A stretch of 64,000 nucleotides of DNA from Salminus brasiliensis (GCF_030463535.1 NC_132892.1:29542341-29606340); one strand, 5' to 3'; numbered from the stretch's first letter, positions 21,288 through 34,668 are shown. Numbers and translations: made by a program. The notes: generated by a model not told the origin, from the letters alone.

Positions 21288-24200
21288 TTATTTTGTATAC
21301 GTGTTCACAGTGTCCCCCGACATAATTTCGACCCTCATTTCAGTTGGGGAGTGGGGGCTGTCGTAGCCCAGCGTTAAACTCCTGGATGATGTAACTCCAT
21401 CTCCATCTTCTGAGGCTTCCTGGCCAGCTTTTTCTTCCTGCTCAGACTTCTCTCCGGGGCTATCTTCCTTACTGATGAGAGGGCAAGATGAACCCTGTGG
21501 TGTCTGTAGTACGATGGTGCTTTCTGAATCAGGGTTGAGGGAAACTGGGGCTAGTTCCACAGATACTCTCCTCGGCGTGTACACGAGAACACATTTTGGC
21601 AGGTCTGTTTTCTGTCAAACCAGAAATGTCTTTAAGTACACAATCAAATGTACAAACATGCCACCACACCTATATTACAACCTCTCATGGAGGCTATCCA
21701 GTAGAACCACTAAGCTAATGACCTTTGAACAGCGATTTCAAAGCTAATAACTGCTTATTCATACTGTGTGTTTACCTCCTTTTCCACCCAGACATAATGG
21801 ACCTAGTTTAAAAATGTAAATTACATCTAATATTTAAAGCAAATGAACTCAATACAATACAGTGACTGGTAGCAGATGGATGATTCTCCTCTATTAACTA
21901 TCAAAATAGTCAGTAGACTTCACAGAATATTACCAGGGTATCTGGGTATCCACGAAGACTCAACTCCTTGATTTTCTTGTTGAGTTTCTTTGCCAAAAAC
22001 ACCATGGCCAAAGACATAAGGAACATCACCAGCAAAACAACCAGTGGAATGAGGTATGCAGTGATTGGGACAGCTGTGGAAGATACAGAGAGAAGTAAAT
22101 GGCACAATGCCTTTCAACAGTGTGGCTCAGGTCTCCAATCTAGACATTGAATCCAGTTTCCAGTCCTGGATTTTGTTCTCGTTGGCAGTTAAGGGAACGG
22201 TTACTGTAGTTGATTGGCCACGTAGTTTCACACCTACCAAGGATTTTATCTTAAGAGTGTACTGCCATTAACTGTTATCTACATTAATCTGTGCATTCAT
22301 TTGATTTATTTGCGTTTGTTTCTTAAATTTAATAGAAAGGCCGTTTTGTGGTTCTTTAATTGAATAGAAAGGCCATTTTTTGGTTGTCACTACCATCTAT
22401 ATTAGCGACGATATTTTCTGAAGATTTGTTCAGTAGCCAGTTATTTAAACGCTACCAAGTATTAACAAAATGGGCTGGAAAACAATACACCATGATGATT
22501 GATGAAACTGGACATTTAAAAGACCTCAAAACAATATGAAAATCAATGTGGTAAAACTACGTTACTGTGTCCCGTAATAGCAGAGAATAAAATTTTCTCC
22601 ATGAAAATCACCAACTAATCACGGGCAATTTATTTCGAAGGTTTATATTAAACATTTTTCAAACTCAGGAACAGAGGTTGGAAAATGATTATGTGAAAAT
22701 GAATCACTATATTATTAATCCATTAAAACACAAATGCCAGTATATAGACCCATACTTAAATTTCTCACCCTCCAACAACATAGGATACACATTATTTTCA
22801 TCAGGTACTGAATCATTTCTAGAAGTTACCAAATCATTTCTAATAGATACTGAATCATTTACAGCAGATACACAATTATAACATACTGAATCTATTGATG
22901 CCGGCATAATAGATCCTAAATAATGTATAGTAGTTACTGAATCACTTATAATAGATCCTGAATCATTTATGGAAGATGAAAAATTTATAGTAGTTACTAT
23001 AAAAATAACTGGCAGCAGTAACTGAACTGTTCATAACAGATCCTGTAACATTCATAGAAGTTACCAAATCCCTACTAGGAGATGCTGAGTCATTTCTTGT
23101 AGATACTGAATCATTTACAGCAGAATTGGGAATTTTAGTTTTCCATGATAGTAGCGGCCCTTTGAAGCTAGCTAGCACTGTGTCTGCTAATGTGAGCAAG
23201 GCTGTTGTTGATATACTTGCGTGAACTTACTGGGCTTCAGGCTGCCACGGTAACAGAGAGGATCTGTTTTCTGAATATAGGTTTGCCTGATAAATCCAAT
23301 GACGGTGATGCAGTACTCCTCCTGTTCTTCTGGGAATGGCACGGCAGACTCACATGTTTCCAGAGTGCACTGAAGCGACTGCACCTAAAACAGAGTCCGA
23401 TACTAGTGTAAGGCTCACATGACAGTTTTCTATATTCTAGTTTTCTGCTGCTGGTGCAGCACAAAGCTGCTGTTTGTGTTATAATCAACTCTTAGAAGCA
23501 GATACAGACTTTATCATACACTTTAGCCTGCATTATACTGCATTTAGTAAACATTATAGACCCACATACGGCAAAGGACCACTCACCGAACCTGTCTGGC
23601 TTCAGTTCAGGTTTAGCTTTGGTGTGTGGCCTGTTTTTACTGCTCAAGTGTAAAAATCTGAGCCTCTATGACAAGGGACCTAACTGTGATGGCTAGATGA
23701 CTGGCTTAGAATATCTCCAAAACACCAGGCAGGTCTGGTGAGGTGTTCCTGGACAACCACTAAACAGGTGACAGGGTCATGGCTAAGTCTTACTGATGTG
23801 ATCCATGGAGACCCCACCTCCCAACTTACAGGACTTACAGTATCTGCTGCTATCGTCTTGGTGCCAGATACAACAGAGGTCTTGTGGAGTCCATGCCTCG
23901 AATAAATTTGTTCAGATGATAATCGTTGCCAAGTAAAATAAAATAATAATTTATAAACACAAAAGATTTTTGCCATGGCTCCTTTGTATGCTTAAAGTTA
24001 AACTATTTACATTTTCTTTAAATTTCTTCAAGGGAATGTTAGTTTTCCAGGATAGGAAGTTTCTGTCTTGGGTTTGTAAAAAATTGCTTTGATTTCGGCA
24101 TGCCTGCGTCATCTGGCATGGTGTCTGCTAATGTGAGGAAAGCTGTACTAATATTTTGAGATGCGCTTATAATTTATGCAAATATTAAATTCAACAATCA

Positions 24201-27200
24201 ACCTTGTGAGTTTTTAATAATCAAAAAACAACCAAATGGTTGTTGTTCACATGCTTGTGTGCACTTACCGGACATGTTTTTTCCATGGTGTTTGAGAGGT
24301 TCCCCAATGTGCTACTGATGAAGTAACACAGCTTGTTGTCTTTCTCAGAGAGATTTCGTAGAGCCACTGTGTGTCTGTACAGATGTAAAGGGTTTCTGAA
24401 CGTAACGATCAGCTGACGATCTCCGGGTCTCAGCTTAATTTCAGGGAACGTAAGATTACCTGTGAACAGAAAAGAGAGTCCTATTAAAGGTCACAAACAT
24501 TTCTACAGACCTAACTGCTGAATACAGCCCTTAAATCACAGGGCAGAACAAGATTTACCTGCCATGCTTAACAGATCCCATGGGCACCCCATAGACTTTT
24601 ACGTTGTGTAAAGTGTCTAAAATGGCCTTTTTGCTCTGTTAGCAGGAAGCTAATCTGTTCTGACAACTTCTGGCTCCAGTCTGATCAGCTACAGTTTTAA
24701 AAACAATGGCGGCTGCAGCACCAAATAGCTTTTTAGAAGTCCCAAAAAGTATGAAAGTATGAAAGAACCTGAAATTAGCTCTGAACTAATAGGTGGTTTT
24801 TGCACCGGGCAAACTTTCAAAGGCACCTGAGGAGAAAACACACAGACGCCATTGTAGACAATGGAGCACCAGAAACGGCAAACCCAGCATAACTGTTGTA
24901 TCTTCATGTTTGAGGATGGTCCATTCCCAGTATAGACATGGAGCATGCGCCGTAGAACCGGCCCATCTACAGTGCTCGATGTTCATACCTCATGCACCAC
25001 CGACTCTGTGTTTTGAGTTGTTAAAATACGAAGCTGGAAGCTGCTCTATCCCACACAGCACAACCAAGGAACAAAGAAAACAGGCCCCAGTGTTTATATG
25101 GAAAGGAATTTTGGGATTGCGTAGATAACTGGGTGAAGGTGAAGTTACAAGGACCTCCCATTTTCTCCAGAGATCACATTATACAATTGTTATTTGCATA
25201 CAATGATTTAAAATTAAATTATGTGAAGTTTAATGACACATTGATTGACTTAAAAAAACAGACTGTAAACACCCACTGATCAAACACAGTCAACTGTAGT
25301 TGTTGGTTTGTGTGTTTGTGCTCTTTGGGCTTGACTGTGAATAAGGAATATTTATAAGGCCATATCTAATGACTCTATTCGGTCTAATTTGTTCAACCCT
25401 CTGGAGTCTACCAACACGCCTGTGCGCCAAATTCAATGTTTCTTGATGTTTCTATTAATATATGTGCAATAATTCAGTATAGAAATGCAGTCTAGTCTGT
25501 AGACTCCATCCTTTCCATTGTAAGCCATTGCCAAATTGTACGTAATTTACATTCGTAGTTACAGGGCTGTGAAGACGAGTCGTCATACTTGTCTTTGCCT
25601 CTTGCTGTGTCTAACTGGTGGATTTGTGTGTCCGTCATCTGCCTTTTATCTGTAATTGGTGAATTTGTTCGTCTGTCTATGGCTTTGTATGAAACTAACC
25701 TACGGACACTCAAAAACTCATCTTCTTTCTCTCTTATATATTTTTTTTTATTTAGACATTTCACTGCCTTGTAAAGCAGAGACTCTGGTAAACCCGTTGC
25801 AAGCACCAAAACAACCTGTCCACACGAGCAAAGCAATGTTTTCACCAGAAAACAGTCACAGGTATCTCGTCACACGCTGCTCTCGGTCACATGGAGTCAC
25901 ATTACAGAGAGAGCTGAGACTGTTCTGAACTGTTTGATATAAAACATATCTAATCTACAAGTGTCTTTAAAGGTGAATTTAAGAAGTTGTACAGACCCTC
26001 CTAAGACCTCAAAGGGTTAAACCGACAGTGTGGCACTTAACCTGTAACTTGCGTTTACAGTTTTGTCACAATAGGAATTATAAGTGCTCAACTTTAACTT
26101 TTTTTGAGGGGAAATCAATCGATTAGATTAATTGACAAAACAATTGATTGGAAATCAGTCGTTAGTGGCAGCCTCGCCTTTTTTTTCTCGGTTTTGCAGG
26201 GAGAGCGTTTTGCCTAAGCTGCTATTTTCTGTTCAGCGTTACCGGAGGCCCCGCACCATGCTTTACAAACACTTATTTGACTCTTATCTGTCATAATGTT
26301 TAGGCCTCCAAAGCTTCATTCAGAATATGTCCATTAAACACAGAATTTAATGTTGACAAGAAAGACAAAAAGCAACCGTGTTAAAGATGTAAAACTTTGA
26401 ACTCACATATGACGTTTGTCATCAAAAGAGAATTAAAAGAGAACGATGGTGAAACTGCATATTCGCCATCCGTGGTCTTCACTTTCACTGTGTAGCTCCT
26501 GTACCCTGGCTCCTGCAGATACTTTGATATGTTGTACTGAGTTTCCCACGTAGTAATCGGTTCATGGTAAGAACTGCATACAACAGAGAAACGCAGAGTC
26601 TCCATCAGAGCAGTCTTGACTTCACAATTATTAAAATTTTTATATTTATACAATTATTATATTATAATAATGTTGTCCACTTTGCACATTGGGAATACAT
26701 TCAGTACTTTCAATATATCAATATTTCAATTTATTTCATTTACAGTCTAAACTCCTAACACTACATTCAATACACTATATGGACAAAAGTATTGGGAGGT
26801 AGGGAGTAAAGTTTTGTTGTGACGTAACCGTTGATTACATTCAGCAGTTTAAGAGTGTTAGTAAGGTCGGGATGTTGGATGATCACCACCCCACCTCATC
26901 CCCAACTCCCCAGCTCAGCCCAAAAGTACTGGATGGAGCTCCACCATGATTCCAGAGTTCCACTGCTCCACAGCTCAATGCTGGGTGCTTTACACCCCAC
27001 TAGCCCATGCCTGGTATTACGCAGCACAGTGCCAATGGGTTCATGTTTCTCTGCTCCAGAGAGTCCCATTCTATTGGCTGTACTTCTCTACATTAGAGAT
27101 TAGACAGGCTGTGTGTGTGTGCATTTGAAGATCTGTGTCAGCAATGGATGCAACTTATAGCAGCTGAATACATTTAATAGAAGGGGTGTCGGTGTCCACA

Positions 27201-30200
27201 AACATTTGTCTTACAATTCTGAACGTGGACTAAATAAGGCTGCATTACTGTTGGATACCCTGTGAAGTCCATCAATTTTGAAAGTGCAGAGAATCAAAGA
27301 GATCGAAACTTACTTAGTGTCTGCTGTGAGCTGTAGATGGAACTCTTGAGAAGTCGAGTTCCTGAGAAGATGAGAAGACCTCCAGTCCACCACAACTCCA
27401 TAAGTGTCACAGGTTACAGTCACATCGAATGAATGAACTGAAAGATGGAAAGGGTCAGAAAAAGAAAGACAGAGGAAAACAAATGACATGTCAGTCCTGG
27501 AGCCCATGCAGAGCACTACAGTATATGTACAGCTGCTGCAAAATACTGAGATGATGGTCTAAAGTCCTCATATTAATCTATTGTAATGAAGACATTTGGT
27601 CTTAGGATCAAAAGATGAATAAGACAGACTAGATCTTCAGCTTTTCTTTCCTGATATTAACATCCAGATGTGTTAAACAACTTAGACCATGGCTCCTTTT
27701 GGTGGAAGACCATCTAATGTTAAGGTAAACATATATATATATATATATATATGTTGTCACCATCATTAGTTACACCATAAACAGAGGGTGTGATTTGATG
27801 TGGTGTTCCTGCTGGAACAGGCCCCTTTATTCGGACTGGGTGGCACAGCATTCTGCAGCGTCTATTAGGAAAAGGCACATCTTTTATTTGATTGTTGTAA
27901 TTTTATGCCATTATATTACAAATTATATTAGAAACAATCAAAAAACACCCTTTAAATAATTCACAGAACGATTTTACACCAAAACGTAAAACTTATTATT
28001 TATTTATTTGTTTGTCAAATTATTCATATCTCCCCTAGCGCTAGCAATGCTCCCATGCTCCCAGTTCATTCAGACAACTGAATGAACTGCTGCAGTCTAT
28101 CAAAAGAAGGACTTTGAGGGATATATGAAGTTATAACAAAGGTCTATAACAAAGGGCGAGAGAGAGAGACAGAGACAGAGGAGGGTATTTACAGTTAAGC
28201 ATGAATAGCGTTTAGACCAGTTTCTCCACTTCTGAAGCAGCACACCCCATAATATCACTGTCAGTCACATCCTTTTCGGTGATCCGTGGCCAGTCATGTT
28301 ATGAGTGCACACACTTAAGATCACCTTACCTTCCGCAAGGCAAAATTTCAAATGACCAGTTTTTAGAAACACTGATCCGGGACCTACAACCACTGGTCAT
28401 TTTTATCAGAAACACCATATACAAACCATATACACTTTGTGGACAAAAGTATTGGGACACCCTCTCATTCATTATTTTATTTTCTTCCAAAATTAAGGGT
28501 ATTAAAGAGTTACTGTCTCTACTGACCAAGAATGCTTTCTACTAGATTTTGGAGGAACATTGCTGTGAGGATTTGATCACATTCAGTGACAAGAGCAACA
28601 GTGGGGTCAGGATGTTGTCACCTGGTATTAGGCATGGTGCCAACAGGTTCATAAGTTTATCTGCTCCCACGAGTCCTATTCTATTGGCAGTAGTTCTCTA
28701 GAGGGTCTAGATAATATATTTTTGTGCATTTGCACATCTGTGTCAGCAATGCAGGTCTGGGCCAGTGAGGGTAAGTGTACACCAGCAAAGTGGAGCTACA
28801 AGAGAGGGGTTTCCAATAAAGTGTCCAGTGAGTGTAACTAACTAACTGTACACCAGCAAGGAGAAGCTACAAGAGAGGGGTTTCCAATAAAGCGGCCAGT
28901 GAAGGAACTAACTGTACACCATCAGTCAGTTCTCTTAAGCATGGCTAGTCAACACTCTTAACACTGAAGGTACCTAAAAGACTATTTCGGAGTGACACCA
29001 TTAAAGGAACCACTCTTGGTTCTACTGAACATACTGAAAGGTTCTTCACAGAATCAATAGTGAACGCAGCAAAACTGACACCACAAAAGGAACCACTTTT
29101 GGTTCCAGAACCTTTCAGTTCAACTGAACCTACTAAAAAAGGTTTTCCACAGAATCAAAAGTGAAAGAACCTGGAGTGGTGCTATTAAAGAACCAATTTT
29201 GGTTCCAGAAAGGAAAGATGGAAAGATTCTTTACAGAATCAAAAGTGAAAGTACCAAGAAGACTCCATTGAAGAAACATCATTAAATGAACCACTTCTGG
29301 TTCTATACCCTTTCAGTTCTACTGAACTTCTACTGAACTAATGAACTTTCATAGAGTCCCTCCAAAGAAGTATTTTTAGTACCGTCACTTTTGAAGGTTC
29401 CCAAAAGATGTCACTAGAGTGGTACCATACAAGAACCTCTTTTAGTTCCAGAACCTTTCAGTTCTACTGAACCTACTGAACAGTTCTTTATAAAATCAAG
29501 TCATGGTACCAAAACACTTTATTGGAGTGACACCAAAAATGAACCACTTTTTGTTCTAGATACTTTAAGTTCTACGGAACTTCCGAACTTTTATGCCGTC
29601 ACTTCAATTAAGTCTTTTTAGTACCTACCTTCACTTTTGAAGACTTTTGAAATAACTGCACTGATACCATTCAAGAACCTCTTTTGGTTCCAGATCATTT
29701 CCGTTCTACTGAACCTACTGGGGCTCTTCTAAAGAATTTCTCAGAAGAAAAAAAATCATTTTTTAATTCTATTATTCATCCAGCTGTAAAAAATCCCAGG
29801 AGAAACCAATGACTAACTCCACCATGTTACTATTAGCTTCCCTGTTTTGCAAGTACAGTGGCAATTCACAGTGAGGATTAGGAAACTGCCTTCCAGCCTG
29901 ACGCATTTTGTATGACATTTCTTCATCAGATAAGCTCTGAAGAAGAAATGCGTACGCCGGGGGGAGGAGCACTCTCTGGGTCCTCATTTACTGTGAAATT
30001 CAGGTATGTTATGTTTCATTTTGACACCATGTGTGAGCAGGAATGGAGGCCCAATTATAGCTGACAGTAAATGAATAGTCAAATTAGCGAGCAGGGCAGA
30101 CGCTGTGTAGATCACAGAAGAACATAAGCTTCTAGGCCTAGCTGTGACCTTTCACCTTCTAATTACAAGCCTAATTCTGAGCCTAACTTTAAAATTAGGT

Positions 30201-33200
30201 ACACCAAACCACGCAAAACCACACATATCTTAGCCTGAAGACTAAATAACTGCTCTCACCTGCCTGAAATGTCTCAACATGTGGCATAAATGTGGGCAGT
30301 ATCTAGTTACAATCACATACAGTCAGATTTCACAGACTCTTTGATGGAAGTCTCATGACGTTTGTACTTGCTGTGACGTTCGTCGTCTAATCAAGAAGAA
30401 AGATCTGTCAGGAAATCCACAGTTCTACTTCAATACTGAATTGCTTATTGTTCCAAGAACTCATGAGCTGCTCACTTCTTAAGGTGTTCCTGGTTCCCTC
30501 TTGAGATAGAAATACCAGCACACAATGTGAAATGTGTACACAGTGGAACCAGTTGTTAGGTATGTGCGTAGGCGCTGAAACCTTACTGCAAAAAATCACA
30601 TCCGTGTTCTTCTTCTTCTTCTTCTTCTTTTTTATAGCACCTGCCCTGCCTGTTTTGTCAAGCTCCCAATTCATTTCCTACTTCAGGCACACATTTATAC
30701 ACTATTTTGACAAAAGTATTGGGACACCTGCTTGTTCACTGTTTCACCTGAAATCAAGGGCATTAAAAAAGAGTGTTTCATGCTTTTGCTGGAGTAACTG
30801 TGTCACTTGACTTGCTACTAGACTTTGGTGGAGCATTGCTGTGAGGATTTGATTGCATTAAACAGCATTACCAACTCCATCCATCATTCCAGAGAACACA
30901 GTTAGTTCCACTGCTCCACAGCTCCATGCTGGGGGGCTTTATACCCCTCTCGCCCATAACTGGCATTGGATATGGGGCCAATTGGTTCATCTTAATCTAC
31001 CCCAGAGAGTCTTATTCTATTTGCCATGCTTCTCTACAGGGACTAGACAAGATGCTTGTTTGTGTGTGTGTGTGTGTGCATTTGCACATCTGTATCAGCA
31101 ATGGGTGTAACTTAAAGTTGCTCATTAGAATGGGTGTCCATAAACATTAGGGCAGCCTCTGTAGCTAATCAACACATACAATACAATATTTTCAGCTAAA
31201 GCGAATGCACGGTTACTCTGATATTAATAGAATAAGCAATCAAAAGTCAAAACCATCAGTGTTAGGCATAGTACAGAGTCCCCTTTTGGGAGAAATCACA
31301 GCTTGAAAACACCTTTTGTAGCAGGTGAAAGAGTGGGGTTTTCCACACTCTTCTTTGCTGAAGGCCTCGAAATCTGAGATGTTCTGAGGTCGTCTTCCTG
31401 CAAAGCTGGTTTAAGGTCTACACACTATTTAAGATTTATACCTATGATCGTTAGGTCAGGGGACTGTGAGGGCCATTCTCAAGGTCTCTTCAAGAGATAA
31501 ATCAGAAAGGAGATCTCCTTAACAACAGTTTCACTGAGACAACCAGATATGAGATCAGACAGAAAGACAAAGGAGACTTTAGCAGAAGTCCCCTGCTGCT
31601 GAAATGCTGCTGTTTCCTGACAAAAAAAGGCCTGAGTAATCAGTAAGACATGTGCCTCGTCCTGAGATTCAGTACAGATCTCACAAAGTCTCACACTGTG
31701 CTCAATATGAACTCGAACAACTCTCACTGGGAGCCCAGATAACCAAACTGAAGCTCTTTTATTTTGGACAGATTATGTGAAGAACCAGTTCACTAGTAAA
31801 AAACAACTCAGAACAGTTGAAGATAAAAGATGATGGAGGAACAAGATGCAAGGATATAAACAGAGGAATTATGAGTAATATTTGAAAAGACCTGAATATA
31901 CAAATATAGCACAGGATATTCTGAAGAAACACCACTTATATGATTTGTTTATTATGTAAAATAATGTTTGATTAAGAAATAAAAGGTAAAACTGATCGGA
32001 CAGCTGTTTGTGATAACTGAACTGGACTGAAGATCTAGTCCTTAACCCCTTACTGCAGCAATGCTAGGCCTATTACTCTGTACCTACAGGGACTTCTGTA
32101 CAAACTGGTGGAGCAATTCTTTCGTAATAGAAGTTTGTAATAACACTTTAGGCCTGCCGGCGGATCATAGGCTGTTTGAGAGGTTAACTACTGAATAATT
32201 CTGCAGCTTTTTCATGATTTTATGGAGTTCTGCAAGAGATCACATCTACTGCTCTTTCTCCTAAGCAATCAAAGATCAACATTTGAGGAATCAGCATCTA
32301 CCAATGCTATACTAACAAAAATAACTGGCTGCAACACAACTCCAAAGCATGACAGATCCGCCCCCACGTCACAGTTGGCAAGGTTTCTTTTTTTTTTTTC
32401 AATAAATGTAGTTTGTTTTTCCAAACTTTCAAACGTATCTTTGCTGATTGTCATATGAAGTCAAACTATGAGTATTTTGCCACAATCAGTCCACAGGACG
32501 TGTTTCCAAAACTTGTCTGACTCCTGACCTGGACGCATACTTCAACCGCTGAGTTTTCTCAATAAAGTCTTCTATAAAGATCATGCTTGTGCAAACCATG
32601 CTGCACAGTGGAATAGTGCACCACCTAGGCCTGTCACAAACAAAATTTATTTGGACGATAAATTGTCCCAGAAATAATTGTGATAAACAATATTATTATT
32701 GTCATTTTAAGAGCACTTTACTTTTAATTATTAAAAATGTTAAAGTACCTTAGATAAGGCATACCAGCTCATTCACAAATACCCCTCAGCTAAATCTTCA
32801 TTCAGGTTCTTGACAGTCATATAGAGGTTCTGATTTGCTCTTACCAGCATAGAAGCAGATCTCTCCATGAACTGTACTGGTCTTTCACATCTCATCCTGA
32901 CCTCCACAGTTCTCTGGAACTACCATTTTCATCAGTCACAGCAAGATGAAGACCCTTGGCTATTGTCTTATAGCCTTCACCTGACTTATGATCTTGGTTT
33001 TGAAGGTTTTTGATGATCAATCAGCTGACAGATCCTATTTCTAAGTGCTGACATGTGGTGACCTGAGGCCTGATTTTAATAATCAAGGTCTGAGGCCTTG
33101 TCAAAAACACAAATAATCAGAGCACTTGTCACATTTTGGGTGATCAACCCTTGCACGGGCCCACGCTGAACCGAAAACACTGTGTTTTATGTTTGATTAG

Positions 33201-34164
33201 CTGTGAGCAGCTCTCTGGTTGTTCCTTATCTCACACACTCTCCCAATCATAAACTGCTTTTACAGTTTTTATATCGTTAATGTGTTACCATCATACACTT
33301 TGATCACTGTAAGGTGGGTTCCTGTGTACTTATGATAGTGACGTGGATGGATAAGTCATGACTCTGGGACCATTTTTTTTACCTAAAGGCTTACTTTTAT
33401 GAAAGTATCAGTGAAATAATAACTTCTAGAACTGCTGTAGAACTTCTTAGAACATACAGGTGGTCGGTGTGGCGCAACAGATAACACCACTACCTGCCAG
33501 TGAGCTACCACACCATGCGGGAGACTGGGGTTCAATTCCTGGTCTTGGTTACTGTGCTGCGCTACACCAATAAGAGTCCTTGGGCAAGACTCCTCAAGAG
33601 TCGCTCTGGATAAGAGCGTCAGCTAAATGCCATACATGTAAATGTAAATACAGGTCTGGTTTCCCAGACAGGGATTAAGCCTAGTCCAAGACTAGACTCA
33701 ACACCTGGCTGAGAAATCGGCCCACAGTGTAAATTAGCAGTACAGATATTAAACTATGGGAACCATTAAAAAATAGAAATTTTTGTCATGACTAAAATAT
33801 GGACTAAACATATCAATTATGACTAAATAAAAGTGTAAATTAACCACAAATAACCCATTAAAATCGACCTTGAGTCCATTGATCTGAGCAGATGGAACTG
33901 CCCACACATCTGGAGGCAGAATTCAGAATTCAGCCAAGATCCTTCAAATCACAGCAAATTCAGACACCTGGGTGTTAAATGGGGGCGTTTGTTCCTCAGT
34001 TGGTGTTTTTCTTAAATAATAAGCCTAGAGCTGCCATAAACATGGTCTATGGCTGATTCTATGTCTGAAAAAGCAGTTTCGCCTTCAGAGTACTCACCAG
34101 CTGTAAGGTCCCTCAGGAGAACAGCAGCGAGCACGGGGAGGAAATCACGGAGCCTAGCCCGCAT
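21288..34164 (-). CDS. ifngr1: Interferon-gamma receptor chain 1 (CRFB13/17-type), complete, 7 exons
   Basis: Ligand-binding chain of the type II interferon receptor, a class II cytokine receptor at the cell surface. Exons in coding order: 34164-34098, 27437-27314, 26573-26407, 24459-24269, 23384-23231, 22073-21934, 21611-21288. The phases agree and give 388 aa. Exon 1 encodes a hydrophobic signal peptide (MRARLRDFLPVLAAVLLRDL). Residues about 23-234 form two fibronectin-III-like domains, with VDWRSSHLL, YNISKYLQEPGYRSYTVKVK, FPEIKLRPGDRQLIVTF and YCITVIGF. Several N-glycosylation sites are present (NST, NIS, NLT, NLS, NLS). TM is about 238-262. LPK at 285-287 matches the JAK1-docking LPKS box of mammalian IFNGR1. 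GYDSPH, with Tyr364, matches the YDKPH STAT1-docking box. The tail is shorter than human (388 vs about 489 aa in total). Fish have two such genes, and which one this is I infer only from its full-length tail. Confidence 0.94.
22800..23135. repeat. Degenerate minisatellite in ifngr1 intron 5
   Basis: Roughly 27-33-bp units built on (G)ATACTGAATCATTT, AGAAGTTACCAAATC and ATAGATCCTGAATCATTT repeat about ten times with much divergence. Short open frames on both strands (repeating TESF / NDSV-like peptides) come from the repeat and are not genes. Confidence 0.7.
23655..23910 (+). mobile_element. Tc1-like fragment in ifngr1 intron 4
   Basis: Plus-strand remnant of the 13476/59333 family. It has ACTGTGATGGCTAGATGACT, ATCTCCAAAACACCAGGCAG, ACAGGTGACAGGGTCATGGC and GTCTTGTGGAGTCCATGCCT. 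Both ends are missing and the frame is broken. Confidence 0.72.
24470..26406 (-). other. ifngr1 intron 3
   Basis: About 1.9 kb without gene or recognised full repeat. Mixed unique-looking AT-rich sequence. Confidence 0.5.
26770..27212 (-). mobile_element. Family A MITE, near full length
   Basis: Begins TATATGGACAAAAGTATTGG and ends TGTCCACAAACATTTGTC. It has ATTCCAGAGTTCCACTGCTC and TTCTACATTAGAGATTAGAC in between. It lies in ifngr1 intron 2. Confidence 0.82.
28433..28765 (-). mobile_element. Family A MITE, internally deleted
   Basis: Begins ACACTTTGTGGACAAAAGTA, keeps the CTACTAGATTTTGGAGGAAC and CTATTGGCAGTAGTTCTCTA blocks, and lacks the central GGGGGGCTTTATACCCCTC part. Confidence 0.75.
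28960..29720. repeat. GGTTC / CTTTCAGTTCTACTGAAC degenerate array
   Basis: Repeated modules GAACCACTTTTGGTTC, AGAACCTTTCAGTT and CTACTGAACCTACTGAA occur every 60-130 bp with variable spacing. Many are short palindromes (GAACC...GGTTC). A similar cluster lies at about 42490-42710, and a shorter one at about 50935-51015. Confidence 0.65.
30705..31148 (-). mobile_element. Family A MITE, near full length
   Basis: Starts GACAAAAGTATTGGGACACC and ends TGGGTGTCCATAAACATTAG. It contains CCATGCTGGGGGGCTTTATA and a (TG) run near the right end. Confidence 0.82.
31225..33140 (-). mobile_element. Degenerate Tc1-type element (antisense)
   Basis: A long, frame-broken block with text typical of antisense Tc1-like transposons: TCCCCTTTTGGGAGAAATCA, TTAGGTCAGGGGACTGTGAG, CATGACAGATCCGCCCCCAC, CAGTCCACAGGACGTGTTTC and TGCAAACCATGCTGCACAGT. 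No intact transposase frame. Other insertions probably interrupt it. Limits are approximate. Confidence 0.5.
33462..33650 (+). mobile_element. tRNA-derived SINE, copy 2
   Basis: A box TGGCGCAACAG (33470-33480) and B box GGTTCAATTCC (33529-33539, one change from consensus). Tail TCGCTCTGGATAAGAGCGTC ends in AATGTAAATA. It is shorter in the middle than copy 1. It lies in ifngr1 intron 1, antisense to that gene. Confidence 0.87.
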
Positions 34165-34640
34165 CGTCTGTCCCTCAGAATATCGACACCCTCAAAGAAA
34201 TCGGGTAAGAAGTGGAGTTAAGCTCCTCACTGTGAACCAGCGGTTACTTAAACCCCACATTCCCGTTCTCAGAGCCGCAGCGCTGTGGTTCCCTATAGAA
34301 CGCCCCCGCGAGCCGTTTCCTAGCGATTCATTCGAACGACCAGATGACGCGAGCGCTTCCTTCTGCGTTCCGAGTAAACAGGCTCGCGCAACTCCATGGC
34401 TGTAATAGAACGGAATTCAGCAGAATTCAGAACGTTTGTGGATTCTGTGAACGGGCACGCGCTCCTAACGGTTCCGAGAGAGTTCTGGAACGTTTTTGAA
34501 CTCATTTCAAACGAGCGAGACGTTTAAATAATAATAATAATAAAAAAAAAACTACACGCGCTCTGTCTACCTGAGCGCACGTGCCCAGGAGAAATTCTCA
34601 GGTACGTCGGCGCCCCCTGCTGAGGCAATGACAGAGGGCG
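34165..34640 (-). promoter_or_regulatory. ifngr1 5' UTR and promoter, CpG-rich
   Basis: A GC- and CpG-rich stretch upstream of the ifngr1 ATG. It contains a CACGTG E-box at 34578-34583 and no clear TATA box. On the ifngr1 strand the ATG has A at -3. The unique sequence stops at about 34668, where the tandem array begins, so the proximal promoter is confined to about 500 bp. Confidence 0.6.
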
Positions 34641-34668
34641 GAATTACACGCGGATTTCCTTGTAAACA

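Larger units (their letters stand above)
27438..34097 (-). other. ifngr1 intron 1 (6.7 kb, repeat-rich)
   Basis: Separates the signal-peptide exon from the first receptor domain. It holds (TA)n at about 27730-27753, family A MITEs (28433-28765, 30705-31148), a GGTTC-rich degenerate array (28960-29720), a degenerate Tc1-type element (31225-33140) and a tRNA-derived SINE (33462-33650). No gene inside. Confidence 0.75.

Noticed and set aside
22678-23199. Frames with TESF/NDSV repeats on both strands
   Set aside because: Produced by a degenerate intronic minisatellite inside ifngr1.
34049-34405. 118-aa plus-strand frame across the ifngr1 signal exon
   Set aside because: It is antisense to the ifngr1 first exon and promoter. 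CpG-rich sequence leaves frames open, and no splice or start context supports it.
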